DNA of 46,708 nucleotides from Betaproteobacteria bacterium (GTDB lineage: Bacteria > Pseudomonadota > Gammaproteobacteria > Burkholderiales > SG8-41), in contig CANKUB010000024.1 in the NCBI GenBank assembly GCA_947486575.1, positions 1 through 46,708 on the forward strand, read 5' to 3'. Below, in pieces: positions 32,928 through 41,075 of this stretch; position 1 is the first letter of the stretch; each line of letters starts with the position of its first letter. The translations under genes and the position numbers were made by a program. A model generated the notes under the pieces. That model was not told the origin of the DNA and ran no database searches. It saw nothing but the letters and a program-made list of their open reading frames with translations.

Positions 32928-34460
32928 ATGACCACTGCAAATCCCCGTATCGCCATCCTTGGCATGCACCTCGAAAGCAATGCTTTCGCGCCCATATCCA
33001 CCGAGGCGGATTTCCGCAATTCGTGTTACTTCGAGGGCGAGGCCATGCTGATTGAGGCTGCGAAGCCCGCGCCCAACATGCCCGCTGAAATTCCCGGTTT
33101 TATCGAAGTTATGAATGCTACCGGCCCATGGCAGCCGGTGCCGATCATCATTGCGGCCACTGAACCCGGTGGCCCGGCCGAGCAGGGTTTTGTCGATGCC
33201 ACGCTCAAGCGCATGCGCACGATGCTCGACGCGGCGGGGCCGCTCGACGCCATCTACATCTGCAATCACGGCGCGATGACCGCTTCCGCCAGTGAAGACC
33301 CCGATGGCGCGCTTTACGCCATGGCGCGTGAAGTGGCTGGCCCAAGTCTGCCGGTATTGAGTAGCGTTGATCTGCACGCCAACATCTCACGACGCATGTT
33401 CGACAGCGCTGATTGCATACTCTCGTACCGCACCAACCCGCACGTAGACCGGCGCGAGCGCGGCTGCGAAGCCGCCACGCTGATGCGCCGATTGCTCGCC
33501 GGCGAGCGCTGGGAAAAATCGATGATACGCATGCCGATCAAGCCGCCGTCGGTAACGCTGCTCACCGCGCGTGGCGCCTACGCTGACATGATCACCGAGG
33601 GGCAGCGTCACATCAGCGCCGATCTGCCGGTGGTGTCGATACTCGGCGGCTTTGTTTTTGGTGACGTGCGCGAAGGGGGCATCACCATACTCATTTACGG
33701 GCGCGGCGAAAAGCCCAAAGCCCTGTTGCGGCAACTGGCTGAATTTGCCTGGAAAGAACGCCAGCGCTTTCGCATCCAGCTTACGCCGCTGGCGGATGCC
33801 ATTGCGCGTGCTGAACAGGCAGGCCGCAGCGGCGCGCGCAATGTGGTGTGCCTCGCGGATGTGGCCGACAACCCCGGCGGTGGCGGACGCGGCAACACCA
33901 CCGATATTCTCGAAGGGCTGCTGGCCGAGCGTGTACAAAGCGTGTTGCTGGGCAATTTTGTTGACCCGGCGGCAGCGGCGCGCTTTCATGCAGCGGGTGT
34001 GGGCGCTACCGTGCGTGTGACGCTCAATGAAAACTGCGCCGATGCCTTCGGGCGCGCGGTGCCGATTGAAGCCACCGTGCTCGCGTTATCCAAAGGCATC
34101 GTCGCTGGAAGGCGTGGCGTTTACGCAGGCCGCACCGTAGACCTCGGCCTCGCAGCAGCCGTCCGCGTGGGCGGCCTGACCATGGTGGTGTGCTCGCGCC
34201 GCATTCAGTGCGCAGATCCCGTGTTCTTTGAAACCTTTGGTCTCGATATTGGCGCGTTCGCCTCGCTGGTGGTGAAATCGCGCGGCCACTTCCGTGCCGG
34301 CATCGATCTCTGGTACAGCGACGACCGCATCATCGAAGTCGATGCAGGCGGTTTGACCTCGCCGGTGCTCGAACAGTTTGCCTGGAAGCGCATGCCGCGC
34401 CCGGTGTGGCCGCTGGATATGGATACGCAGTGGCAGGCGCCCGCAGCGGATGCGCTATAG
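32928..34460 (+). CDS. M81-family metallopeptidase (MlrC-like)
   Basis: 510 residues from the ATG at 32928; the in-frame extension upstream lies inside the Bug gene. The family opening IAILGMHLESNAFAP is present, then the D-region DAIYICNHGAMTASASEDPDG with the metal-binding His, SSVDLHANIS, LSYRTNPHVDRRERG and VADNPGGGGRGNTTDILEGL. These match the two domains of MlrC, the enzyme of microcystin degradation, whose many homologues in Burkholderiales hydrolyse unknown peptides, cyclic imides or lactams. It is last in the cupin-Bug-Bug operon. Cytoplasmic (no signal peptide). The link with organic-acid receptors points to a non-peptide substrate, which is inference. Confidence 0.92.
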   Translation: MTTANPRIAILGMHLESNAFAPISTEADFRNSCYFEGEAMLIEAAKPAPNMPAEIPGFIEVMNATGPWQPVPIIIAATEPGGPAEQGFVDATLKRMRTMLDAAGPLDAIYICNHGAMTASASEDPDGALYAMAREVAGPSLPVLSSVDLHANISRRMFDSADCILSYRTNPHVDRRERGCEAATLMRRLLAGERWEKSMIRMPIKPPSVTLLTARGAYADMITEGQRHISADLPVVSILGGFVFGDVREGGITILIYGRGEKPKALLRQLAEFAWKERQRFRIQLTPLADAIARAEQAGRSGARNVVCLADVADNPGGGGRGNTTDILEGLLAERVQSVLLGNFVDPAAAARFHAAGVGATVRVTLNENCADAFGRAVPIEATVLALSKGIVAGRRGVYAGRTVDLGLAAAVRVGGLTMVVCSRRIQCADPVFFETFGLDIGAFASLVVKSRGHFRAGIDLWYSDDRIIEVDAGGLTSPVLEQFAWKRMPRPVWPLDMDTQWQAPAADAL

Positions 34461-34607
34461 CGCCAGACCGCTCTGCCGACATACCTTGTCGACGAACGCG
34501 GCAGGCGATGTCCAAATGACGTGGAGCTTGTTAATAGTGCCCGCCTATAAAGCGCGACAAGGTAGATTCCAATCGATTACTGAAATAGTTGAATGACTAG
34601 GCATTGC

Positions 34608-34641
34608 GTAACTATTTGTTTTTATTGAATATTTTGTAATT
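34608..34641 (+). repeat. Dispersed AT-rich motif, copy 9 (reference copy)
   Basis: GTAACTATTTGTTTTTATTG then AATATTTTGTAATT. This copy and copies 4 and 5 define the motif best. Its end overlaps the -35 region of the toxin-antitoxin promoter. Confidence 0.6.
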
Positions 34642-34668
34642 GCATCTTATACGCCTAAAGCGTATATT
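34640..34668 (+). promoter_or_regulatory. Toxin-antitoxin promoter with palindromic operator
   Basis: A -35 TTGCAT (34640-34645), 17-nt spacer and -10 TATATT (34663-34668) fit sigma-70. The palindrome TATACGC-CTAAA-GCGTATA (34648-34666) covers the spacer and most of the -10. Transcription should begin near the GTG at 34675, giving a leaderless or nearly leaderless mRNA. The placement is what autorepression by the XRE antitoxin would need. Confidence 0.7.
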
Positions 34669-34674
34669 TATTAC

Positions 34675-34998
34675 GTGTTCACCTTTATAGAACTGGACCC
34701 GTTTGCGCGGGCGCGTGAGGCGTTGCTCGATGATGGCGAATTTGCGCGGTTGCAAATCCATCTATTGGCGCAACCCGAAGCGGGCGATGTCATACCCGGC
34801 TCGGACGGGTGCAGAAAATTACGCTGGTCGCTGGCTGGGAGGGGCAAACGCGGTGGCGCGCGGGTGATCTACTTCCTGCGCCTGAGATCGGGCGAAGTCG
34901 TGCTGGTGACGATGTATGCAAAAAATGTGCGTGACAACATTGATCCTAAATTATTGCGAGAGCTGAGGCGACAGTATGAAAAAATCCGTGGCAGCTAA
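34675..34998 (+). CDS. RelE/HigB-type toxin (Gp49-like)
   Basis: 107 residues from a GTG at 34675. A short N-terminal strand/helix (TFIELDPFARAREALLDDGEFARLQIHLL) leads to GCRKLRWSLAGRGKRGGARVIYFLRLRSG, the basic Arg-rich beta-sheet of RelE/HigB mRNA interferases that cleave ribosome-bound mRNA, followed by VVLVTMYAKNVRDNIDPKLLRELRR. The K..R..G.R..Y pattern is typical of the Gp49/COG4737-like group. The gene overlaps its antitoxin by 23 nt. Toxin-first order is usual for higBA systems. Confidence 0.85.
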   Translation: MFTFIELDPFARAREALLDDGEFARLQIHLLAQPEAGDVIPGSDGCRKLRWSLAGRGKRGGARVIYFLRLRSGEVVLVTMYAKNVRDNIDPKLLRELRRQYEKIRGS

Positions 34999-35374
34999 GT
35001 TACCTAAATCACCAAAGCGCCCGGCGGCGCGCGATCTGAACGTTGAACTGCTGGCATCCATTGCCGATGTGAAGGCGGGCAAGTGGGCGCGTAAAACCGA
35101 ATTCAAGCGGCGTGCCGACGGCGGCTGGCGACGACGCATTGTGCTGGCGGACGGCACCGTGGAAAAGGAAGAAATCATTCCTGCCAGCGCGACGGCGCAG
35201 GTTGCGCGCGCGGGCACGGGGTTGTCGCAGGCGCAGTTCGCCAAGCTGATCGGCGTTTCACTGCGCACCCTGCAGGAATGGGAGCAGGGGCGCAAGCGAC
35301 CTTCGGGGCCAGCGTCGGTGTTGTTGCGTATCGTGGCGCGTGATCCGCGGGTAGTGGCGGCGTTGAACGGATGA
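34976..35374 (+). CDS. XRE-family antitoxin (HigA/NadS-like)
   Basis: 132 residues. The first ~75 form a charged region with a toxin-binding look (VKAGKWARKTEFKRRADGGWRRR and LADGTVEKEEI). The C-terminal helix-turn-helix is LSQAQFAKLIGVSLRTLQEW followed by EQGRKRPSGPAS, at about 83-115, a Cro/C1-type domain. It should bind the palindrome at 34648-34666 and repress its own operon, with the toxin as co-repressor. The start codon lies inside the toxin gene. No other genes share the unit; the following 218 nt contain a degenerate repeat (35407-35419). Confidence 0.87.
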   Translation: MKKSVAAKLPKSPKRPAARDLNVELLASIADVKAGKWARKTEFKRRADGGWRRRIVLADGTVEKEEIIPASATAQVARAGTGLSQAQFAKLIGVSLRTLQEWEQGRKRPSGPASVLLRIVARDPRVVAALNG

Positions 35375-35406
35375 AAAAGAGATGGTGGCTGGAATTCGAA
35401 AATCGA

Positions 35407-35419
35407 CGTTGACCCCTTT
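35407..35419 (-). repeat. AAAGGGGYCA motif, diverged copy
   Basis: On the minus strand AAAGGGGTCAACG. It shares AAAGGGG-C/T-CA with the copies at 36700, 36883 and 39976. Such GGGGYCAG strings are common flanks of REP-associated or IS200-like element remnants. Confidence 0.3.
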
Positions 35420-35592
35420 GGTTCCTTTCGTTAGCAACCTTTTTGATTAGACGGCTAGCGCGCCCGCGGGCGCGTGTGAGCATTGCGGCGTTTTTATTTG
35501 GAATATACTTCGGTTCCGTCGTGTGCTAGTCGATCCTACCCCTGTGTAGGCTGCTGTCGTTCGCGATTGTTAAAATGGCTTAGGAGCCATGC

Positions 35593-35835
35593 ATGTCTTC
35601 AAATATCCCGCGTGACGTGGGTAAAGATGCGCTTTTGGCTTTGGTTGTGTTGTTGGTTGATCTTTTGGAAGATAAGGCGGTGTTTACAAAAAGTGAGTTT
35701 TCTTCTCACCTCGCCTTGCGGTTGCACCAAGCTCAAATGGATCAGCTTCCCAATGAAGCACTAGCATTGCCTGGATCGACGTTATCTGAATTGAACCGTC
35801 TGGCGAGTTGGTTTCGTGATCGTCCAGGCGCTTGA
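35593..35835 (+). CDS. Hypothetical protein
   Basis: 80 residues with AGGAG 6 nt before the ATG. It starts MSSNIPRDVGKDALLALVVLLVDLLEDKAVFTKSEF, a leucine-rich helix that is too charged at the flanks to be a clear membrane segment, then a helical tail (LHQAQMDQLPNEALALPGS). I do not recognise the family. It is followed after 5 nt by the gene at 35841, so the two are probably co-translated. Base composition of this pair is visibly more AT-rich than the rest, which hints at recent acquisition. Confidence 0.65.
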   Translation: MSSNIPRDVGKDALLALVVLLVDLLEDKAVFTKSEFSSHLALRLHQAQMDQLPNEALALPGSTLSELNRLASWFRDRPGA

Positions 35836-35840
35836 TCGTC

Positions 35841-36605
35841 ATGTTTGGTCTATTTAAGAAAAAAGTCTCCCCACCAACTGTCGACGAGTTGCAAACACTC
35901 ACTGCGATGGCGTGCGAAGATATCAAGGCCAAATGGCTATGCTTTGACGGTAAAGTTCATTTTAAGACCGGAGTTCCGTTATCTTTTAAAATTGATGCCT
36001 TTGCTGAGTCAGCGCACGTATTCTTTAAGAGTAAATACTCGTCTCTGCTGCTGGCGTCGTCAGAACTATTTTGGCTGACGATCTTCAAGGCCGTTCTACA
36101 ATCGAATACGCACCCGAAGGGTGAGGTAAACGCTGCAATCGCTGAGCTTGAATTGAAGCACAAGCTTACGGTCTCAGCATCCTCCGTTGGCTTACCGCCG
36201 TTCTACTATAAGGACGGTTACGCGGCCTTTGAGGACGCGTGCAAGTTCATGGATTGCCCACTTCACGAAGGCGCTTTCTTGCCTGCGATCGTGTTAGACC
36301 TACGTGAAATCCTCGGCGAGTCTACAGCGGTGCAACGCCACAAAGACGGAAATCAGTTAGCGATACTGAAGATCGCATCATCGGATGGTGGGTTCGCCGT
36401 GATCGCGTCAACATTGGGTCCCAAAGGTCCTCTACTCAAACCCGGTGACTTCGTTGCATGGCGAGCCGCGAAATACTCCAAAGACGTAGCCGCCTCAATG
36501 ACCGCCAAAGACGAAAGGTCGGGCTGGATCGGCTTGATAGTCGGCACATTAAAGCCGGAGCACCGCAACGGCAGTTGGGTCGAAAATGAACGGTTTACGC
36601 CCTAA
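35841..36605 (+). CDS. Hypothetical protein
   Basis: 254 residues from the ATG at 35841 (MFGLFKKKVSPPTVDELQ). A basic FKKK start and then alpha/beta-looking sequence (LCFDGKVHFKTGVPLSFKIDAF, SELFWLTIFKAVLQS, AIAELELKHKLTVS) with a C-terminal beta-rich part (NQLAILKIASSDGGFAVIAS, PGDFVAWRAAKYS, GLIVGTLKPEHRNGSW). No signal peptide, no enzyme motif and no membrane helix. It may be a cytoplasmic protein encoded by a mobile or accessory unit; no homologue comes to mind. Confidence 0.7.
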   Translation: MFGLFKKKVSPPTVDELQTLTAMACEDIKAKWLCFDGKVHFKTGVPLSFKIDAFAESAHVFFKSKYSSLLLASSELFWLTIFKAVLQSNTHPKGEVNAAIAELELKHKLTVSASSVGLPPFYYKDGYAAFEDACKFMDCPLHEGAFLPAIVLDLREILGESTAVQRHKDGNQLAILKIASSDGGFAVIASTLGPKGPLLKPGDFVAWRAAKYSKDVAASMTAKDERSGWIGLIVGTLKPEHRNGSWVENERFTP

Positions 36606-36699
36606 GTGCGTTGTGCTGACTGGAGCGTAGCCATCGGCGCTTCTTGCGTCGTTCGGAGAGACAAAACGCGAACGCTATAGTTTTCCGACCGCGCGAATC

Positions 36700-36712
36700 A
36701 AAGGGGCCAGCG
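36700..36712 (+). repeat. AAAGGGGCCAGCG direct repeat, left copy
   Basis: Exactly repeated at 39976-39988 in the same orientation. The two copies flank the MFS and M14 genes, 3.27 kb apart. Confidence 0.5.
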
Positions 36713-36853
36713 TCTAATGGCACTTACTTAGCAGATTTATGTACATAAAACAACGGGTTATGGAGGGTCGGATTTAGCGACACTTTTTGATCTTGCCCTG
36801 GTAATTCAGGATGACGGTAGAAAAGGTTATAGGCGAGCCCATTGATAAAAATT

Positions 36854-36882
36854 CATAACTAATTGATTTTTAATGAGAATTC
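36854..36882 (+). repeat. Dispersed AT-rich motif, copy 10 (diverged)
   Basis: ATAACTAATTGATTTTTAAT then GAGAATTCT, one of the weaker matches (A for T in the core). Confidence 0.35.
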
Positions 36883-36895
36883 TAAGGGGCCAGGC
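36883..36895 (+). repeat. TAAGGGGCCAGGC, related copy
   Basis: Shares AAGGGGCCAG with the direct repeat at 36700, 183 nt away; the flanks differ (T for A before it, GC for CG after it). Confidence 0.35.
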
Positions 36896-36956
36896 ACGCA
36901 TTGATTTGCACGAATAGCGTGAAAATAGCGCTGGTCGGGTCTGCTGCCAAAGTGCC

Positions 36957-38207
36957 TCAGCTTGTCTTGGGGGCCAATACAACTTTTTTCAACGCACCAG
37001 CCCGCACCAGCGACAGCCAAACATAAGCCAGCATGATCGTTGCCCCGCCTGCCAGCGCCACGCGCGGCCCCGCCCACTCCCCGGCGGCGTTGAGCAGAAA
37101 TCCGCTCAGGTACATCAAGCTCCACACCAGTGCGAATATGCTCATCACGCGTCCGCGGTAACGATCTTCGACCAGGGTTTGCAGCATCACCTGCGCGCAG
37201 GTCAGGAAATAGGCATGGCACAGGCCGGAGATCAGTATCATGCTGAACGAAAACCAGTACCACTCGCTGAAGGCAAGCCCGATCAGCACCACGTTATAGA
37301 TCGTCAGCGCGCTCGCGATCAGGTTGCGCCACGAGATGCGCGACTGCACCCAACTGTAGGACAGGAAGCCGGTCAGCGCGCCGATACCGGCGGCGGAGGC
37401 AAGAACGCCGAGACCGCGCGAATCAACCTGCAACAGCTTGGCGAACACCGGCAACACGTGGATGAAGCCCATGGCCAGCGTGGCGTGTAGCAGCGCCACG
37501 ACGATGACGCGGTAGAAGGCCTCGTTGGCACGGATGTAGCGCAGATTCTCGGTGAAGCTGTCGAGCAGGCTGCTGTGCGAGCGTGCAATCACGTTTGCCG
37601 GGCGAACCAGAAACAACACAGCAATCATTGTACTGACTGCCGCCGCGCTGAACAGAAAAGCGACCGGCGCGCCTGCCGCAGCAATCAGAAATCCGGCGAA
37701 CGAAGGGGCGATTACGCGGCTGCCGCCGAACGCCATGGAGATCAGCGGCACCGCAGAGCGCAGCAGTGGCCGGGGCAGCAGGCGCGGGAAGAACGACGCG
37801 CGTGCGGGTTCGTCGATGGCAGCCGACAGCCCCCAAAGGAACGCACCCAATGCCAGGTGCCACAGTTGTGCCACGCCGAGCAGTGCTGTAACGCCGACCA
37901 GGCTCATGGCGATCGCCGCGTTTATTTGCGCGATGCCGATCAGCTTGCGCGCATCGATGCGGTCAGCCAGCACGCCGCCCAGCAGCGTCAGGGCAAACTG
38001 CGGCAGGAAACCGCACAAATGAACAAAGCCCAATTTCGCCTGCGAGCCCGTGATCTCGAAGGCGAGCCAGCCCAGGGTGAATGCGAACATCTGCTGGCCG
38101 ATAACCTGCGTGATCAGCGCCAGCCAGTAGCGGCGAAAGTCGCGCACCGTCAACGCGAGCAGGGGATTGGCTTTTTCTTCCCCGGATGGCGTGATTTTGG
38201 CAGTCAT
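36957..38207 (-). CDS. Major facilitator superfamily transporter (exporter-like)
   Basis: 416 residues from the ATG at 38207, which overlaps the stop of the upstream M14 gene (ATGA). The in-frame extension further upstream is frame-shadow of M14 and not hydrophobic. Twelve hydrophobic segments can be traced, beginning YWLALITQVIGQQMFAFTLG, with the loop motif ADRIDARKLIG (G-x-x-x-D-R-x-x-x-R/K type) between TM2 and TM3. This is the DHA3/EntS-like branch, usually drug or siderophore efflux. It is translationally coupled to a secreted carboxypeptidase, which suggests a peptide or amino-acid-conjugate link. Confidence 0.9.
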   Translation of the reverse strand: MTAKITPSGEEKANPLLALTVRDFRRYWLALITQVIGQQMFAFTLGWLAFEITGSQAKLGFVHLCGFLPQFALTLLGGVLADRIDARKLIGIAQINAAIAMSLVGVTALLGVAQLWHLALGAFLWGLSAAIDEPARASFFPRLLPRPLLRSAVPLISMAFGGSRVIAPSFAGFLIAAAGAPVAFLFSAAAVSTMIAVLFLVRPANVIARSHSSLLDSFTENLRYIRANEAFYRVIVVALLHATLAMGFIHVLPVFAKLLQVDSRGLGVLASAAGIGALTGFLSYSWVQSRISWRNLIASALTIYNVVLIGLAFSEWYWFSFSMILISGLCHAYFLTCAQVMLQTLVEDRYRGRVMSIFALVWSLMYLSGFLLNAAGEWAGPRVALAGGATIMLAYVWLSLVRAGALKKVVLAPKTS

Positions 38208-39886
38208 TGCCGCACAAGCGGCTTGACGGCACGAGACTCTATCTCGAAGGGGCGTAGCACCCGGTACACCGGCACCTCGCTGCTGGCCGAACCGGTGGGC
38301 GGCGAACCTTTCTTGTCCACCGGGATCATGCCGAATGACACAAAACTGCTCGGCGATTCCGGCTCCAGTGCTACGGCAATCACGCTCGCGTTGGCCTGCG
38401 CCATCGGGAACAGGTAGCTCCCAGCCGGAAAGCGTAGCTTTTTGGGCATCACTTCGGTAGTGACGCGGCTGGTGATGCGTCCTTCGACATAGGTGGCGCT
38501 CGGACGACGGTCGGTGACCTGAAACGTTTCGACATCCAGTTCCACTGCCTTGTCGAGACGCCGCACCTCTACTCCGGACAGCACCAGCCGTTGCGCAATC
38601 TCGTGAAACACCGGCGGCATCACGTAGGCCCATGGCCGCTGCCGCGCGATCTCGGTGGACACGTTCAGCGAATCAGACCAATCGACTTCGATGGTCTTTA
38701 ATGCACCGCTGGCCGGATCAAGCATATCGAGCTTTTGCTTGATCACCGGGCTTTTCAGCAGCACCGCCACGTTGTCACCCGGCTGCGGATCGCGGCCACG
38801 GCGGATGGTGTCGGCGCGCGCGGCGGCTACGGTATCCATCAATTCTCTGGCGTTGTCAGCGGCGGTGTTGAGCAAGCCGCCGATTGAAACCATGTGGCTG
38901 TGCACTCTGCGCGCGAAGCTCTCGCGGCCGATGCCGACGCCGCGGCTTTCGACCAGAAACGACACCGCATTCTGCAAACCGGCGAAATTTCTTCCGATGT
39001 CGGGCGTAGTGCCGCCCATCGACACCAGCAGATCCTTCGGGTTGTAGCCGGTGGTGTAATACCAAAAGTGCGTATAGCCAGCGCGCTTGCTCGCCTCGCG
39101 AAATCCACTCATGAATTTGCCGTCCGCCAGCGCTGTCAGTGTCGGATGCACATTGGGATTAGTCGCATACTGTACCGTCAGGTCGTATGACTGGATGACG
39201 CCAAACTTTTCGAGCCAGCGGGTGGCGACGCTGAATTCGTGGGCGTCGACAAATACATGCGGCTCGAATTCGTTGACCGCACGGTGCAGCGCGCGCGTTT
39301 CAGGCAGGTCTACCTTGACGTGGTCGCGGTTGATGTCGATGGTGCTGTAGGGCGAGCGCCGGAAGTAATACGCGCCGTCCGGGTTTGAATGCGGAATGAT
39401 GACCACGGTTAACTTGTCGAGCAGCGGGCGCAGACTGCCCAGCGCGAGTTCACGCGCCAGCACCAGCATCGCCTCGCCGCCAGCCGGTTCGTTGCCGTGC
39501 TGCAAGCCCGCCAGCACCACCACTGGGCGGCCAAGGCGGCGCGCCTGCGCACCCGTCTGCACGCCGGCCGCGGACAGCACTAGTGCGGGCATCGCGCGGC
39601 CTTCCTGCGACGCACCGATCATGCGCACCTTTACCGTGTTCGAACGACGGCGCAGTCCCTCGACATAGGCGAGCATTTCCTCGTGCGATGTGAAATCCGT
39701 GCGCCCGGGCTTGAATCCGGGCGTGTCGTAGGCTACCTGCGGGTCGGGATAGCGCTGTCGTACCTCCGCACTTTGCTGGTAAGCGCGGGCGGGATCGAAC
39801 TGCGCATGTAACGCGGGGGTATGAAAAACAGCCAGCGCCAGCAGCGCGCGCAGCAGGTGGTGAAAGGAATGGCGATGCTCAAACAT
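38204..39886 (-). CDS. Secreted M14 zinc carboxypeptidase family protein
   Basis: 560 residues with a signal peptide (HHLLRALLALAVFHTPALHAQ). The catalytic domain has HGNE zinc ligands in GLQHGNEPAGG, the NPDGAYYFRR segment, a third ligand in FVDAHEF, and the catalytic Glu in FLVESRGVGIG. After about residue 345 an extra beta-rich C-terminal domain follows (LDVETFQVTDRRPSATYVEG, FPAGSYLFPMAQ). The family cleaves C-terminal residues, and long periplasmic versions degrade peptides or peptidoglycan fragments. Its base composition is higher in GC than its neighbours upstream, and the pair with the MFS gene sits between direct repeats. Confidence 0.9.
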   Translation of the reverse strand: MFEHRHSFHHLLRALLALAVFHTPALHAQFDPARAYQQSAEVRQRYPDPQVAYDTPGFKPGRTDFTSHEEMLAYVEGLRRRSNTVKVRMIGASQEGRAMPALVLSAAGVQTGAQARRLGRPVVVLAGLQHGNEPAGGEAMLVLARELALGSLRPLLDKLTVVIIPHSNPDGAYYFRRSPYSTIDINRDHVKVDLPETRALHRAVNEFEPHVFVDAHEFSVATRWLEKFGVIQSYDLTVQYATNPNVHPTLTALADGKFMSGFREASKRAGYTHFWYYTTGYNPKDLLVSMGGTTPDIGRNFAGLQNAVSFLVESRGVGIGRESFARRVHSHMVSIGGLLNTAADNARELMDTVAAARADTIRRGRDPQPGDNVAVLLKSPVIKQKLDMLDPASGALKTIEVDWSDSLNVSTEIARQRPWAYVMPPVFHEIAQRLVLSGVEVRRLDKAVELDVETFQVTDRRPSATYVEGRITSRVTTEVMPKKLRFPAGSYLFPMAQANASVIAVALEPESPSSFVSFGMIPVDKKGSPPTGSASSEVPVYRVLRPFEIESRAVKPLVRQ

Positions 39887-39975
39887 GATGGCTCCGGCAG
39901 AAATTCGACAGGCGCATTAGACGCTAGCTGCGGTCTTTGAAGCAAACGGCAGGGGTGCGCCGGTATCGTACAACG

Positions 39976-39988
39976 AAAGGGGCCAGCG
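39976..39988 (+). repeat. AAAGGGGCCAGCG direct repeat, right copy
   Basis: A 13-bp exact match to 36700-36712. It lies about 90 nt upstream of the M14 start and 47 nt before the GTG of the next Bug gene. Confidence 0.5.
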
Positions 39989-40034
39989 AAGAACAATTGC
40001 GATAGCATTGCTTAACCGAATTGCAGGAGGCCTT

Positions 40035-41000
40035 GTGCATCGGAAAATGAAACTTTTGTTGGGCGCGTTCGCGGTAAGTTCAGTGACCGCATTCGCGCAG
40101 CCCTATCCGACCAAACCAATCCGCCTGCTGATCGGCTTTGCGCCGGGCGGTGGTACGGATGTCGCGGCGCGCGTGCTCACGCAACATCTGACGGAAAAAT
40201 TCGGCCAGCCCAACGTCATCGATTATCGTCCGGGCGCGGGCGGCACTGTGGGCAATGCGCTCGCGGCAAAAGCCACGCCCGATGGTTATACCTGGCTGAT
40301 GATCGCGACGGGGCCGCATGTGATCGCGCCGAGTTACTACCGTTCATTGCCCTACGACCCGTTTCGGGACTACGCGGCGATCGCCATGGTGTCGATCAGC
40401 CCGTACTTGCTGGTGGTGCATCCGTCGGTCGACGCCAAAACAGTGCCGGAGTTGGTTGCGTGGCTGCGCAAGCGCACGACTCCCGCTGCCTATTCCACCG
40501 CCGGTGCCGGTACGCCCAGCCATCTGGCGAGCGAGCTTTTCAAGATGATGTTAAAGGTGGAGATGACCCACGTGCGATACAAGGATGCCGCGCCAGCGCT
40601 GATGGATGTCATCGGCGGACAAGTGCAACTCGGGTTCAGCGATATCATCATCTCCGGCCCGCATCTCGCCAGCGGACGCCTGCGTGCGCTGGCTACCAGT
40701 GGCAGCACGCGCACACCGTTGGCGCCGGAGCTGCCGACGGTCGCCGAATCCGGGCTGCCGGGTTTTGAAGGGCTGGTGTGGTACGGACTGCTTGGCCCCA
40801 AGGGCATGCCGGATGCCGTGGTGCGCCAGGTCAACGCAGAAGTGAGCCGCTTGCTGGGCCTCGCGGAAGTGCGGGAACGTTATGCCACGCTGGGTGCCAC
40901 GCCGACGCCGGGAACCCCTGCCGATTTCTCGGGGCAGATCAAACGTGATTATGACAAGTGGGCAAAGGTGATCCAGTCGGGCGGGATTCGGCAGGAGTGA
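40035..41000 (+). CDS. Bug/TctC-family periplasmic solute receptor 7
   Basis: 321 residues from the GTG at 40035, which has AGGAGG 4 nt upstream; ATG 40047 is the alternative. The signal peptide (KLLLGAFAVSSVTAFAQ) is followed by PYPTKPIRLLIGFAPGGGTDVAAR, then QPNVIDYRPGAGGTVGNALA, TPDGYTWLMIATGP, MTHVRYKDAAPALMDVIGGQV and SGRLRALATSGST. The usual hinge VPYKG is VRYKD here. Intact. The next Bug gene starts 77 nt later on the same strand. Confidence 0.92.
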   Translation: MHRKMKLLLGAFAVSSVTAFAQPYPTKPIRLLIGFAPGGGTDVAARVLTQHLTEKFGQPNVIDYRPGAGGTVGNALAAKATPDGYTWLMIATGPHVIAPSYYRSLPYDPFRDYAAIAMVSISPYLLVVHPSVDAKTVPELVAWLRKRTTPAAYSTAGAGTPSHLASELFKMMLKVEMTHVRYKDAAPALMDVIGGQVQLGFSDIIISGPHLASGRLRALATSGSTRTPLAPELPTVAESGLPGFEGLVWYGLLGPKGMPDAVVRQVNAEVSRLLGLAEVRERYATLGATPTPGTPADFSGQIKRDYDKWAKVIQSGGIRQE

Positions 41001-41075
41001 ATATCGCGCACGGCGTGTATAAGCATGGGCTGATTTCCGCGCAGTGCGTGAAAACGCACGATGGTGGATATGTCT

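Larger units (their letters stand above)
36606..36956. other. Intergenic region with repeat remnants
   Basis: 351 nt without a gene. It holds two AAGGGGCCAG motifs (36700-36712 and 36883-36895) and an AT-rich motif copy (36854-36882). It separates the acquired-looking hypotheticals from the MFS-M14 block, so this may be a junction of a past insertion. No terminator with a T-run was seen. Confidence 0.5.

Noticed and set aside
38208-38633. 142-residue N-terminal extension of the MFS transporter
   Set aside because: It is antiphase shadow of the M14 gene, not hydrophobic, and the ATG at 38207 overlaps the M14 stop as ATGA.
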